A DNA stretch of 61,732 bases from JALSHZ01 sp964614535 (lineage in GTDB: Bacteria > Pseudomonadota > Gammaproteobacteria > UWMA-0217), in assembly GCA_964614535.1 (NCBI GenBank), contig CAZTOZ010000068.1, positions 1 through 61,732 on the forward strand, written 5' to 3'. Shown here piece by piece: positions 1-8,232 of this stretch. The notes under the pieces were generated by a model. It had not been told where the DNA came from. It saw only the letters and a program-made list of their open reading frames with translations, and searched no databases. The position numbers were made by a program, and so were the translations under genes. Numbering within the stretch: the stretch's first letter is position 1; each line of letters starts with the position of its first letter.

Positions 1-159
1 GAAGGCATCTCCACGCGCCTGCTGGTCTATGCCGCGAGCCTGATGAAACACGGCATCACCCCCGGTGACGCCTCGCGCATGGCGCTGGTGCGGCCGATCA
101 CCGACGACGCCGACATCCGCGAAACCCTGGACAAGGCGATCGACGCCGTGTTCGGCTGA
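1..159 (+). CDS. cbbQ: CbbQ, AAA+ RuBisCO activase subunit (C-terminal end only)
   Basis: Only the last 52 codons are in the window; the frame is open at base 1 and stops with TGA at 157-159. The visible peptide (start GISTRLLVYAASLMKHGI, end IDAVFG) resembles the C-terminus of the MoxR-type AAA+ family CbbQ/NirQ/NorQ. CbbQ is the ATPase that, with CbbO, removes inhibitory sugar phosphates from RuBisCO. The next gene, 11 bases downstream, is the VWA partner CbbO, which supports the pair. The Calvin-cycle genes further along favour CbbQ over NorQ (nitric oxide reductase maturation), but the Walker motifs and any RuBisCO genes lie outside the window, so the CbbQ/NorQ choice is inference. Confidence 0.85.
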   Translation, partial: EGISTRLLVYAASLMKHGITPGDASRMALVRPITDDADIRETLDKAIDAVFG

Positions 160-170
160 CGGACGGACGC

Positions 171-2414
171 ATGGTCGAAGCCAACGAGATCAAGTGCCGC
201 TACCGCGAGGTTCGCGAGCTACTGCCGGAAAGCCTGGCCGAGCTGCGCCCGCGCCTGGGCGAGGCCGGGATGAAGGACTTTGCGCGTGGCCTCGAACTGC
301 TGTGCATGATGGGCCGTGGCGCCGAACCGCCGCTGGTGTTCATGGAGGAGGCGGCCGAGGTGGCGGTGCATGCCGGCGAAAAGATGATCTACCCGGTGGC
401 GAAGGCCGCCTACCAGATCTCGCGCAGCCCCAATGCCGAGGCCATCGTCCCCTTCCTGCAAACCATCGCCGCGGTGGCGCGGCGGCTGGAGGAGCAGAAA
501 CTGTTGCAGGGCTATCTCGACCTGGTGCAGGAACTGCTGGAGCGCACCTCGATCTCGATCCACGGCTCCCATGCGACCATGCCCAGCCCGGCGCTGATCC
601 CGTTCCTGCAGGTTGCGCCACGGCTGCTCGGCGAGCTGAACATCGGCGGGCTGAAGCGTTGGATGGCCTATGGCATCGCCCAGCACAGCCACCATCCCGA
701 TCACCTGGCGGAGTACTTCCGCCTCGACACCCCGGACAGCCGCGCGGTGATGCAGCGCGAACGCTCCGGCACGCTGCTGGTCGATGTGGAGCGGCGGCTG
801 GAGCTGTTCCAGCTGGCGCTGTGGGGCATCGACGAACGGGTCTATCCCTATTCGCGGATGCTCGATGAGCGCTCCGATCCGCGCCCCTACTACGATGACG
901 AGGGCATCTTCCTGCCCGATGTCAACGACGACATCGAAACCCCGGCCGGCGCGGTCAGCGGGCTCGATCAATATCTGGCCGCGCTGGCCCACATGGCCGG
1001 GCACCGGCAGTGGACCGCGCCGGTGTTCGCCGACAACCGCAGTCCGATGCAGCGCATCGCCATCGAAATCTTCGAGGATTCACGCATCGAATACCTGCTG
1101 ATGCAGCAGTATCCCGGCCTGCGGCGGCTGTTTCTCGCGCTGCACCCGGCGCCGGACGAGGACGACTGCGACGACCGCAGCGCCTCCTGCGTGCGTCACC
1201 GCCTGACGATGCTGTCGCGCGCCATCCTCGACCCCGATCATGGCTACCGCAACCCCGATGTCATCGAATTCGCCCGGCGCTTCCACGAGCAGATGGCCGC
1301 CGGCGAAACCACCACGATGGACATGGAGATGCTCGGCATCCAGTTCATGGCGCGCACCCGCCGCCAGTCCGACGCCCTGCCCAATGTCTGGTTCAAGGAC
1401 ACCGAGATCGCCTACCGCGACGACAACCGCAACCTGTGGCAGTTCTACGAGCTGGACGACGACGAGGACTTCCATGTCGAGCCCACCGAACTGGAGGAGG
1501 CGGAGCCGGACGACAGCCTGCCGCCGCGCCACTACCCGGAATGGGACTACCAGACCCAGACCTACCGGCCGGACTGGGCATCGGTCTATGAAAAGCTCCA
1601 CCCCGGCGGCGAGGCCGGGCGCATCGACGCGCTGCTGCGCAAGCACGACCGCCTGGCCAAGCAGATCAAGCGCATGCTCGACCTGCTCAAGCCGCAGAAC
1701 TTCGTCCGCGTGCGCTACCAGGAAGAAGGCAGCGAGCTGGATCTGGATATCGCCATCCGCTCGCTGATCGACTACAAGTCCGGCCATGACCCGGACCCGC
1801 GCATCAATGTCAGCCACAAGCACAACGACCGCAACATTGCGGTGACCATCCTGCTCGACCTGTCGGAATCGCTGAACGAGCCGGCCGGCGGCAGCGGCCA
1901 GAGCATCCTCGAACTGGAGCGCGAGGCGGTGTCGCTGCTGGCCTGGGCCATCGAACAGCTCGGTGACCAGTTCGCCATCGCCGGTTTCCACTCCAACACC
2001 CGGCACGAGGTGCGCTACTACCACATCAAGGGCTTCAGCGAGCACTGGAACCTCGATGTGAAATCACGGCTGGCGGCGATGGGCGCCGGCTGGTCCACCC
2101 GCATGGGCGCGGCGATTCGGCATGCCGGCCACTATCTCGGCCACCAGAAGGCGGACAAGAAACTGCTGCTGGTGATCACCGACGGCGAGCCGTCCGATGT
2201 CGATGTGCGCGACGGGCGCCACCTGATCGAGGATGCGCGCATGGCGGTGCGCGAGCTGAAGCAGGAAGACATCTACTGCTACTGCATCAACCTGGACCCG
2301 GCCGGAGACGAATATGTCGCCGACATCTTCGGCAGCCATTACTCGATCATCGACGATATCGAGCGGCTGCCGGAGAAACTGCCGAAGCTGTTCATGAGCC
2401 TGACCAAGGGCTGA
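171..2414 (+). CDS. cbbO: CbbO, VWA-domain RuBisCO activase partner
   Basis: A 747-residue protein of the CbbO/NorD type. The C-terminal third (about residues 555-747) is a von Willebrand factor A domain with an intact MIDAS motif D563-L-S565-E-S567 and later VITDGEPSDVD. The middle (about 260-480) is rich in Asp/Glu. In characterised systems CbbO is the adaptor that binds RuBisCO and docks the CbbQ AAA+ ring, remodelling inhibited active sites with ATP. The length is closer to CbbO (about 750-800 residues) than to NorD (about 620). It begins 11 bases after cbbQ, and its stop TGA overlaps the ATG of the next gene (TGATG), so the three genes are probably translated as one operon. Only a weak purine-rich stretch precedes the ATG. 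Confidence 0.88.
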   Translation: MVEANEIKCRYREVRELLPESLAELRPRLGEAGMKDFARGLELLCMMGRGAEPPLVFMEEAAEVAVHAGEKMIYPVAKAAYQISRSPNAEAIVPFLQTIAAVARRLEEQKLLQGYLDLVQELLERTSISIHGSHATMPSPALIPFLQVAPRLLGELNIGGLKRWMAYGIAQHSHHPDHLAEYFRLDTPDSRAVMQRERSGTLLVDVERRLELFQLALWGIDERVYPYSRMLDERSDPRPYYDDEGIFLPDVNDDIETPAGAVSGLDQYLAALAHMAGHRQWTAPVFADNRSPMQRIAIEIFEDSRIEYLLMQQYPGLRRLFLALHPAPDEDDCDDRSASCVRHRLTMLSRAILDPDHGYRNPDVIEFARRFHEQMAAGETTTMDMEMLGIQFMARTRRQSDALPNVWFKDTEIAYRDDNRNLWQFYELDDDEDFHVEPTELEEAEPDDSLPPRHYPEWDYQTQTYRPDWASVYEKLHPGGEAGRIDALLRKHDRLAKQIKRMLDLLKPQNFVRVRYQEEGSELDLDIAIRSLIDYKSGHDPDPRINVSHKHNDRNIAVTILLDLSESLNEPAGGSGQSILELEREAVSLLAWAIEQLGDQFAIAGFHSNTRHEVRYYHIKGFSEHWNLDVKSRLAAMGAGWSTRMGAAIRHAGHYLGHQKADKKLLLVITDGEPSDVDVRDGRHLIEDARMAVRELKQEDIYCYCINLDPAGDEYVADIFGSHYSIIDDIERLPEKLPKLFMSLTKG

Positions 2415-2818
2415 TGGCCGACCGCATCACCCTCAGCATCCGCTACTCCTTCAAGGGCGAGACCCGGGAGCCCTCGCTGACCGTCGACCTCGACGCGGCG
2501 ATGCGGCGCAACGGCAGGCTGCCGGACTTCGTCCCGGCGCTGGCCAGCGCCAACCAGATCGACCACTACAGCTATGAATACGAGGTGCTGCCCCACGGCG
2601 ACATCGTCTGGCACGACGCCGAAGGGCTGGCCGCCGACTGCCTCCGGGACGGCCATTTCGACCCGGCCTGCTTCGAGCAGCGCTGGCGCGAACGCGAGCG
2701 GCTCGAGGCGTTGCGGGCGATCGCCCGCGAGCACCTCGGCATCGACGACCTCGACGCCCACGAGTCGTTGCGGAACGCCCTGCTCGCCGCCTGGAACAGG
2801 GGCCGATCCGGCCCCTGA
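2414..2818 (+). CDS. Small acidic protein of unknown function in the cbbQO operon
   Basis: A 134-residue protein that I do not recognise. Its ATG overlaps the cbbO stop codon, which suggests translational coupling. No signal peptide or membrane segment is visible. The N-terminal half looks like a beta-rich fold (ITLSIRYSF, SLTVDL, HYSYEYEVL) and the C-terminal half is helical and charged (FEQRWRERERLEALRAIARE). By position it could be a third component or accessory factor of the CbbQO activase, but that is inference from the operon only. A perfect 8-bp hairpin spans its stop codon, and no further gene follows on this strand for about 150 bases, so it is the last gene of the operon. Confidence 0.85.
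   Translation: MADRITLSIRYSFKGETREPSLTVDLDAAMRRNGRLPDFVPALASANQIDHYSYEYEVLPHGDIVWHDAEGLAADCLRDGHFDPACFEQRWRERERLEALRAIAREHLGIDDLDAHESLRNALLAAWNRGRSGP
2797..2817 (+). terminator. GC-rich hairpin across the stop codon of the cbbQO operon
   Basis: Stem CAGGGGCC (2797-2804) and GGCCCCTG (2810-2817) with loop GATCC; 8 perfect base pairs. It covers the last codons and the first bases of the stop codon of the last operon gene. No T-tract follows, so it may be a weak terminator or an mRNA 3'-end stabiliser rather than a classical intrinsic terminator. Confidence 0.45.
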
Positions 2819-2965
2819 CGGACGGCCGCCGCCCTGCGCCGGCGGACCCCGCACGGAAACCACCGTTGCCGGCGCGGCGAGGAGCCGATCGACGGTATAC
2901 TGACCCTGTTTTCAACGGATACTCATGGGACCACCGATGCATTGCTGGCTACCCGGACGCGGCCC

Positions 2966-3403
2966 GTGCTGAACGCGCTGCAACAGGCTTTTCTGCCCTT
3001 TCTGCAACAGTGGGGCTATCTGCTCGCCGGTTTGTCGGCGGCCACGCTGATCGGCTCGGCCATCGTCATTCCGTGGCTGATCACGCGGATTCCGCAGGAC
3101 TATTTCACCGACGAGAAACGTCACCAAAGCCGCCTGCACGCCTACCACCCGGTGGTCTATTTCACGATTCTGGTCATCAAGAACCTGTTCGGCCTGCTCT
3201 TCTTTCTGGCCGGATTGGCGATGCTGGTGCTGCCAGGGCAAGGACTGCTGACGATGCTGGTGGGCCTGTTGATGATGAACTTTCCCGGCAAGTTCCGCTT
3301 CGAACGCTGGCTGATCCAGCAGGATTCGGTCTTCAAATCGATCAACTGGGTCCGGCGTCGTGGCAACCAGCCGCCGCTGCTGCGACCGCGGACGGAACGA
3401 TGA
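2966..3403 (+). CDS. PGPGW-type integral membrane protein
   Basis: About 145 residues with two or three hydrophobic segments: GYLLAGLSAATLIGSAIVI, then FTILVIKNLFGLLFFLAGLA and the adjacent MLVLPGQGLLTMLVGLLMM. The LVLPGQG motif followed by GLLMMNFPGKF matches the PGPGW putative transmembrane family, whose function is unknown. The start is uncertain: GTG at 2966 is used here and TTG at 2942 is the in-frame alternative; no ATG is in frame. A good -10-like hexamer TATACT lies at 2896-2901. The stop codon overlaps the ATG of the next gene (ATGA at 3400-3403), so the two are probably cotranslated. Confidence 0.78.
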   Translation: MLNALQQAFLPFLQQWGYLLAGLSAATLIGSAIVIPWLITRIPQDYFTDEKRHQSRLHAYHPVVYFTILVIKNLFGLLFFLAGLAMLVLPGQGLLTMLVGLLMMNFPGKFRFERWLIQQDSVFKSINWVRRRGNQPPLLRPRTER

Positions 3404-3858
3404 GCCGCTGCGCTGCGCTGTTACTTGTCATGCTGCTGACTGGCTGCGCGACCCACTCACCGAAACCGGCGCCGCCAACCGCCGAGGACGGGATCAGGCA
3501 ACGACTGCTGACGGCCTACGATGCCTGGAAAGGCACGCCCTATCGCTTCGGCGGGGAGAGCCGACATGGCATCGATTGCTCGGCCTTCGTTCAACAGGTG
3601 TACCGGCAGGCGTTCGCGATCGAATTGCCACGGACGACGAAGGCGCAGCTACGCAGCGGCATTGGCGTGCATGCCCGCTGGCCCCAGGCAGGTGATCTGC
3701 TGTTCTTTCAGCCCCGGCGCGGCCCCCGGCACGTGGGCATCTACCTGGGCGACGGGCGCTTCATCCACGCCTCGACCTCCCGGGGCGTGACGCAGGCGCG
3801 GCTCGCCGACCGCCACTGGCGAAGCATTCTGATCGGGGTGAGACGGGTGCTCAGGTAG
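3400..3858 (+). CDS. NlpC/P60-family lipoprotein (peptidoglycan endopeptidase)
   Basis: A 152-residue protein with a short lipoprotein signal peptide ending in the lipobox LLTGC (lipidated Cys16). The rest is an NlpC/P60 cysteine peptidase domain: YRFGGESRHGIDCSAF carries the nucleophile Cys60, RHVGIYLG carries His111, and FIHAS offers His123 as the third polar residue. Such enzymes (Spr/NlpC type) cut peptide cross-links in peptidoglycan, and the lipid anchor places it in the periplasm. The ATG overlaps the stop of the upstream membrane-protein gene. Its 3' end overlaps the convergent metA gene by 8 bases. Confidence 0.9.
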   Translation: MSRCAALLLVMLLTGCATHSPKPAPPTAEDGIRQRLLTAYDAWKGTPYRFGGESRHGIDCSAFVQQVYRQAFAIELPRTTKAQLRSGIGVHARWPQAGDLLFFQPRRGPRHVGIYLGDGRFIHASTSRGVTQARLADRHWRSILIGVRRVLR

Positions 3859-4936
3859 CCGCTTCCGCCGCCAGCAGGCCCAGCGGGTCGTCCGGGTCGA
3901 TACCGTCCATGAACGAAATCTTGCGGTCCGCATGGGTGACCTGATAGACGAGCCCCATCCAGTTGCCGACGATGGCCTCGCCGGTATCGTGCCAGGTGTT
4001 CTCCAGCCGATCGACGACGAGGGCCTCGGGAAATGGCGGCAGCGGCCGTCCCCGCTTCAGCGCCCGTCCGGCCACCTCACGGTAGTCGGCCATGATCGCC
4101 CGGCTGTAGAGGTCGAAATAGTGGTCGGGGAACGGCGGATAGTCCTCTCGCTGCCCCTGGAAATAGCGCAGCACCTCCCGTTTGTACTCCTTCAGCAGGC
4201 TGATGGTGTCGTATTCCGGGTGCCCCTGGAAATAGACGGTTCGCAACAGATCGGGACTGACGGCGAGATGGACGCCCGCCGTCTCGCTCTCGATCAGCAC
4301 ACGCAGCCCGGCGTCGTCGAACATCTCGCGATCGACCTGGTTGAAGCGCGAATGGGGCACGTCGAAGCGGCTGTTGACGTCCATCACCAGTGGATGACGC
4401 CGATCGACGACCCGATGCTCGAACACCCCCCAGCGCTTGGCCGGCAAGCGGCGGCGCTTCTTGCCGTAGCGGTGCTGCATGCCGGCATGGGTGGCCAGGC
4501 AGGAATAGAGCGTCGAGGTGACGTTCTCCTGCGCCCAGTCCATGATCCTCGTCAGCGGCTCCCAGAACGGCTCCAGCGACAGATCCGGCTGGGTGACGTT
4601 GGCACCGGTGATGATGAGCGCGTCGAGCCCCTCCTCGGCGATCTCCTCGAAGCGGCGGTAGTAGCGGGCCACGTGGGCGGCGGCTTTCTCGCCACGGGGG
4701 ATCTCGTCGATGGTGAACGGGTGGAGGAAGAACTGGGCAATGGGGTTGCTCTCGCCGAGCAGGCGGAAGAACTGCCGCTCCGTGGCCTCCATCGCGGCAT
4801 CCGGCATCATGTTGAGCAAGCCCACGTGAAGGCCGCGAATGTCCTGATGCGCCGCTCGCTCCGGCGTCAGAATGATATGCCCCTGCTGGCGCAGCCGCTC
4901 GAAGGTGGGCAGGTCGGAGTTGGCGACTATCGGCAT
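3851..4936 (-). CDS. metA: Homoserine O-acyltransferase, MetA family
   Basis: A 361-residue protein of the homoserine trans-succinylase (MetA) family, the first committed step of methionine synthesis from homoserine. The family signature GLHVGLLNMMPDAAMEATE lies at about 36-54. The putative nucleophile is Cys146 in LYSCLATHAG, and the catalytic His239/Glu241 pair sits in FQGHPEYD. Whether it uses succinyl- or acetyl-CoA cannot be decided by eye. It is longer than the Escherichia coli enzyme (309 residues), mainly at the C-terminus. The start overlaps the stop of the upstream ATPase gene by 10 bases, so translation is probably coupled; no separate promoter is seen. Confidence 0.93.
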   Translation of the reverse strand: MPIVANSDLPTFERLRQQGHIILTPERAAHQDIRGLHVGLLNMMPDAAMEATERQFFRLLGESNPIAQFFLHPFTIDEIPRGEKAAAHVARYYRRFEEIAEEGLDALIITGANVTQPDLSLEPFWEPLTRIMDWAQENVTSTLYSCLATHAGMQHRYGKKRRRLPAKRWGVFEHRVVDRRHPLVMDVNSRFDVPHSRFNQVDREMFDDAGLRVLIESETAGVHLAVSPDLLRTVYFQGHPEYDTISLLKEYKREVLRYFQGQREDYPPFPDHYFDLYSRAIMADYREVAGRALKRGRPLPPFPEALVVDRLENTWHDTGEAIVGNWMGLVYQVTHADRKISFMDGIDPDDPLGLLAAEAAT

Positions 4937-5778
4937 GGTGCTCTCCCGATGGCTTCGGCCAGCAGCTCGACGAAGTCGTCGGCATGTTCGACCCGGGCGA
5001 TCTCGTCCGTCGTCACGGTGTAGCCATAGCGATCGGCGATGGCCTCGTAGCGGGGAATCCGCGAATAGAACAGACGCGGAAAACTCCAGCGCACGAAATC
5101 GTCCGGTTCGATCTGCGACGGAAACGTCAGTGCCTTCTCGGCCATGTAGGTCTCCAGCAACTCATCGAGGAACGCCTCACGGTAGAACAGCGGTTTCGGT
5201 GCCGAGCGGGCCCGCTCGATCAACACCTTCTCGTCGGCCTCGGTGGCCTTGATATAGACAATCAGCGTATGCCGGTCGAGCACCTCGAGCACCGACGGAT
5301 CATCCAGCTCGCAAACGCTGCCGCCCGCGTCGTTGATGAAGTTCTCGTAACCGTAGATCGACTGCGCCTTTTCGATGAAATCGGGCACGTCTTTCATCGC
5401 CGCGATCTCGGCCTCCAGGTGTTGCCGCTGGCGATGCTTGTACTCCGACAGCGACAGGCCGCCCAACTCGGGATTGCCCAGTTTGCCGAGATAGCTGGAG
5501 ACCGGCTTGAGATGGTCGATGGTGATGTTGTTGCTGATCGAAATCGAATCGGAGCGCAGCAGGTCACGCAGAAACGGCACCTGCATCGCCTGCAGCTTGA
5601 TATTGTCGAGTATCGGCTCCCCCAGGTAGCGGGTACCGATGCGGTAGTCGCCGGAGTAGTGGAACCAGTCGGCGCGGCGCAGAATGCACGACAGCCGGGT
5701 CTTGCCGACGCCCGACATCCCCAGCAGCGTGATGCTCTTGTGCTGCCACGCCCTGAATTGTTCGACGGTCAGTTTCAC
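4927..5778 (-). CDS. P-loop ATPase of unknown role, coupled to metA
   Basis: A 283-residue cytoplasmic protein with a clear Walker A loop near the N-terminus (G20-MSGVGKT). Further features are a YSGDYRIGTRYLG segment, a hydrophobic strand ending in Asp (TLIVYIKATEAD) that may follow a Walker B-like region, and a C-terminal IPRYEAIADRYGY segment reminiscent of nucleotide or shikimate-kinase-like proteins. I know no defined function. The stop codon overlaps the metA start by 10 bases, so both are read from one mRNA, with this gene first. A link to methionine or sulfur metabolism is a guess from position. The ATG at 5778 follows an A/G-rich stretch. Confidence 0.85.
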   Translation of the reverse strand: MKLTVEQFRAWQHKSITLLGMSGVGKTRLSCILRRADWFHYSGDYRIGTRYLGEPILDNIKLQAMQVPFLRDLLRSDSISISNNITIDHLKPVSSYLGKLGNPELGGLSLSEYKHRQRQHLEAEIAAMKDVPDFIEKAQSIYGYENFINDAGGSVCELDDPSVLEVLDRHTLIVYIKATEADEKVLIERARSAPKPLFYREAFLDELLETYMAEKALTFPSQIEPDDFVRWSFPRLFYSRIPRYEAIADRYGYTVTTDEIARVEHADDFVELLAEAIGRAPCR

Positions 5779-5962
5779 AGGCGGCCCCGTTGAGAAAAGC
5801 GGAAGCGTCGCACACTCGACGCAATGGCGTCAAAACAGCACGGTTTCGGCCCACCACCACGATGCCGGCGAGGGGAGGTTGTTCCGGGACTATTTCCCAA
5901 ACAGCGCCCGAACCGCCCGTCGCCACAACGACACCGCTCACACCCTTTTTTCATCAAAACTA

Positions 5963-5976
5963 ATGACTTAAATCAA
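5963..5976 (+). promoter_or_regulatory. FNR/ANR-like inverted repeat
   Basis: ATGAC-TTAA-ATCAA matches the FNR/Dnr consensus TTGAT-N4-ATCAA at 8 of 10 positions, with one perfect half-site. It lies in the divergent space between the ATPase/metA operon and the small membrane protein gene, about 50 bases upstream of a sigma-54-like promoter. Seen by eye only; binding is not established. Confidence 0.35.
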
Positions 5977-6012
5977 CGCCGCACCGACAAAACCCTGAAA
6001 CTCCCCGCCCAC

Positions 6013-6027
6013 TGGCATGGTAAGTGC
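6013..6027 (+). promoter_or_regulatory. Sigma-54-type (-24/-12) promoter candidate
   Basis: TGGCAT-GGTAA-GTGC has the invariant GG and GC dinucleotides at exactly the sigma-54 spacing (consensus TGGCAC-N5-TTGC). A transcript would begin near 6038 and run into the gene at 6098, which has a strong ribosome binding site. No enhancer-binding-protein gene lies nearby. It remains a pattern match until mapped. Confidence 0.45.
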
Positions 6028-6097
6028 TTGTATTGGCTGCCATTTCGCCGCAATATGCTGTGACAAAACAAGAGACTGCACCAAAGGAGACCCAACC

Positions 6098-6448
6098 ATG
6101 CCCGACGTCCTCAGAAGGTTCGCCCTGGCCGCCGCGATACTCGTTTTCGGTTTCTGGGGCCTTGCCCTGATGCTCAAGCCGGAACTCGTGCACCCCTTCT
6201 TCAGCGACGGCCCGCTCAATCCCGCCTACGCCGGCATGATGGGCGCCGCCTTTCTCGGCCTGGCCATCATTTCCCTGGCCAACGAGACCGGCTGGATCAC
6301 CCCTTCGCGGGCGCTCGGCATCGCCGTCGCGATCATCGTCGTCGAAGCCGGCTTTCTGATGTTTTCCCACAGCGGCCTCATCATCACACCGGTCACGTCG
6401 ATCAGTCTGGTGTCGGCATTGGCGGTCGCGGTATTCCTCATTCTGTAG
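6098..6448 (+). CDS. Small four-helix integral membrane protein, unknown function
   Basis: A 116-residue protein that is almost entirely hydrophobic, with about four membrane segments: LAAAILVFGFWGLALML, AGMMGAAFLGLAIISLA, ALGIAVAIIVVEAGFLMF and ISLVSALAVAVFLIL. The ATG at 6098 is chosen because it is preceded by a strong Shine-Dalgarno sequence (AAAGGAGA, 6083-6090); the frame stays open further upstream without one. I know no function. It stands alone between divergent and convergent neighbours, ending 4 bases before the end of murB. The sigma-54-like and FNR-like sites upstream suggest nitrogen-, redox- or oxygen-responsive expression, which is inference. Confidence 0.82.
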   Translation: MPDVLRRFALAAAILVFGFWGLALMLKPELVHPFFSDGPLNPAYAGMMGAAFLGLAIISLANETGWITPSRALGIAVAIIVVEAGFLMFSHSGLIITPVTSISLVSALAVAVFLIL

Positions 6449-6452
6449 ATCC

Positions 6453-7478
6453 TCAGCAGTTGACGCCGGGAATCCGGGGCTCCGGCTCCAGCAGGAGACC
6501 GAACCGCTCGCCGACATCGTCGATGATGCGACGCGCCAACGCCCAGATGTCGGCCCCGCTGGCCGAGCCGTGGTTGACCAGTACCAGCGCATGCCCTGGG
6601 GCCACGCCGGCATCCCCGATCCGCCTGCCCTTCCAGCCACAGCGCTCGATCAGCCACGCCGCCGGCAGCTTGTAGCCGCCGTCGACCGGATAGAGGGGGA
6701 CATCGGGGTAGTCGCCGCGCAGACGATCGGCCCCGGCCGCGGAGACCACCGGGTTCTTGAAAAAGCTGCCGGCATTTCCCAACCGGGCAGGGTCGGGGAG
6801 CTTGTGGCGACGGATCTCGCTGACGACATCGCTGATCAGCCTGGCAGAGATCTCACCACGCCCCCGCGCCGCCACCCTCTCCGCCAGCTCACCGTAACCC
6901 AGCAGCCACTGGGGTTTTTTCGGCAGCGCCACCGTAACCGCGCCGATGAGATGGCGCCCGGCCGGCTGACGCTTGAACCAGCTGTCGCGATAACCGAAAT
7001 GGCAGGCTTCCCGATCCATCGTCGTCGTCTGTCCACTGTCGAGATCGACCCGCTCCAGCGAGGCAAAGCGTTGCGCCAGCTCCAGGCCGTAGGCGCCGAT
7101 GTTCTGTACCGGCGCAGCGCCCACCGTTCCGGGGATCAGCGAGAGATTTTCCAGCCCCCCATACCCCATCGCGATGGTGGCGCGGACAAAACGGTGCCAC
7201 GACTCTCCGGCCCCGGCACGGATCAGCACATGGTCGGCGGTCTCGTCGACGAGGTCGATGCCGGTGGCGTCGAGCCGGACCACGACCCCCGGCCAGTCGT
7301 CGATGAACAGGAAATTGGAGCCACCGCCGAGCAGCAGCCGCGGCAGGCCATCCAGCGCCGGCGAGGCCAATGCGTCGAGCAAGGCCGCCACGCTGTCGGC
7401 GGTAACGAAATAGCGGGCCGTGGCATCGACGCCAAACGTGTTGTACGGCCTCAACGAGACCTGCTGCAGCACCGGCAT
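6453..7478 (-). CDS. murB: UDP-N-acetylenolpyruvoylglucosamine reductase
   Basis: A 341-residue MurB of the E. coli-like type I. It reduces UDP-GlcNAc-enolpyruvate to UDP-MurNAc with NADPH and FAD in cytoplasmic peptidoglycan synthesis. Visible family motifs are LRPYNTFGVDATAR at the start, the FAD-binding LLLGGGSNFLF, LSLIPGTVGAAPVQNIGAYG, FGYRDSWFK, the LGNAGSFFKNPVV segment that contains the catalytic serine, and a C-terminal EPEPRIPG. The length is normal. It is divergent from bioD, from which it is separated by 73 bases that must contain both promoters. Confidence 0.97.
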   Translation of the reverse strand: MPVLQQVSLRPYNTFGVDATARYFVTADSVAALLDALASPALDGLPRLLLGGGSNFLFIDDWPGVVVRLDATGIDLVDETADHVLIRAGAGESWHRFVRATIAMGYGGLENLSLIPGTVGAAPVQNIGAYGLELAQRFASLERVDLDSGQTTTMDREACHFGYRDSWFKRQPAGRHLIGAVTVALPKKPQWLLGYGELAERVAARGRGEISARLISDVVSEIRRHKLPDPARLGNAGSFFKNPVVSAAGADRLRGDYPDVPLYPVDGGYKLPAAWLIERCGWKGRRIGDAGVAPGHALVLVNHGSASGADIWALARRIIDDVGERFGLLLEPEPRIPGVNC

Positions 7479-7551
7479 GAGTCGCTGTCCGGGTGGATCA
7501 AGGGAAGGGAATTATGCAGTATTGCCCAAGGCAGGCATATCCGAGGCGACC

Positions 7552-8232
7552 ATGCTCGACGGCATTTTCATCACTGGCACCGACACTGGCGTGGGCAAGA
7601 CCTACGTCGGCAGCCGCATCGTCGCGGGGCTGAAGGCCCATGGCATCGCCGTGACGGCACGCAAGCCGGTGGAGTCGGGCTGCGAACGAGACGGTGACCG
7701 GCTCCTTCCCGCCGATGCCATGGCCTACGCCGAGGCGCTCGGCGATCCGTCGGCGCTGGAGCGGATCTGCCCGTTTCGCTTCGAGGCGGCGCTGGCGCCA
7801 CCGAGCGCCGCCCGACGGGCGGGGGTCCGATTACGGATGCAAGATCTGGTGACAGCCTGTGACCACAACAACGGCCTGCTGGTGGTGGAAGGGGCCGGGG
7901 GATTCTATTCGCCACTGGCCGAGGACGGACTCAATGCCGACCTCGCCAGCACGCTCGGCCTGCCGGTACTGCTGGTCGCGGCCAACCGCCTCGGCTGCAT
8001 CAACCATGTCCTGCTGACGCTGGAGGCGGTCGGCCGGCGTGGTCTGACGCCGCTGGGCATCGTGCTGACGACGCCCCGGCCGGAAATGGCGCTGGCCGAC
8101 AACCCAACCGCATTACGACAGTGGCAGCCGCTGCCGGTGGTGACGTTGGAGCACGATGCACCGCTCGACACCAGCGCCCTGTTTTCACTTCTTGGCCATC
8201 CACTGGAACGCCTTGACCACCGGATAGGGTGA
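7552..8232 (+). CDS. bioD: Dethiobiotin synthetase
   Basis: A 226-residue ATP-dependent dethiobiotin synthetase, the penultimate enzyme of biotin synthesis. It closes the ureido ring of 7,8-diaminopelargonate with CO2. The P-loop is GTDTGVGKT at residues 9-17; ARKPVESG and LVVEGAGGFYSPL match the substrate and Mg-binding segments. The ATG at 7552 gives the normal N-terminus directly before the P-loop. No other bio gene is in the window, so bioD stands alone here. Its last 48 bases overlap the 3' end of the convergent small membrane protein gene. Confidence 0.96.
   Translation: MLDGIFITGTDTGVGKTYVGSRIVAGLKAHGIAVTARKPVESGCERDGDRLLPADAMAYAEALGDPSALERICPFRFEAALAPPSAARRAGVRLRMQDLVTACDHNNGLLVVEGAGGFYSPLAEDGLNADLASTLGLPVLLVAANRLGCINHVLLTLEAVGRRGLTPLGIVLTTPRPEMALADNPTALRQWQPLPVVTLEHDAPLDTSALFSLLGHPLERLDHRIG

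Noticed and set aside
2866..3399. Long N-terminal extension of the NlpC/P60 frame
   Set aside because: The frame is open upstream but overlaps the PGPGW gene; a lipoprotein signal peptide begins exactly at 3400.
4654..4661. GGCGGTAG, identical to the core of the ops/RfaH element
   Set aside because: It lies inside metA, far from the capsule genes, and is a chance match in GC-rich coding DNA.
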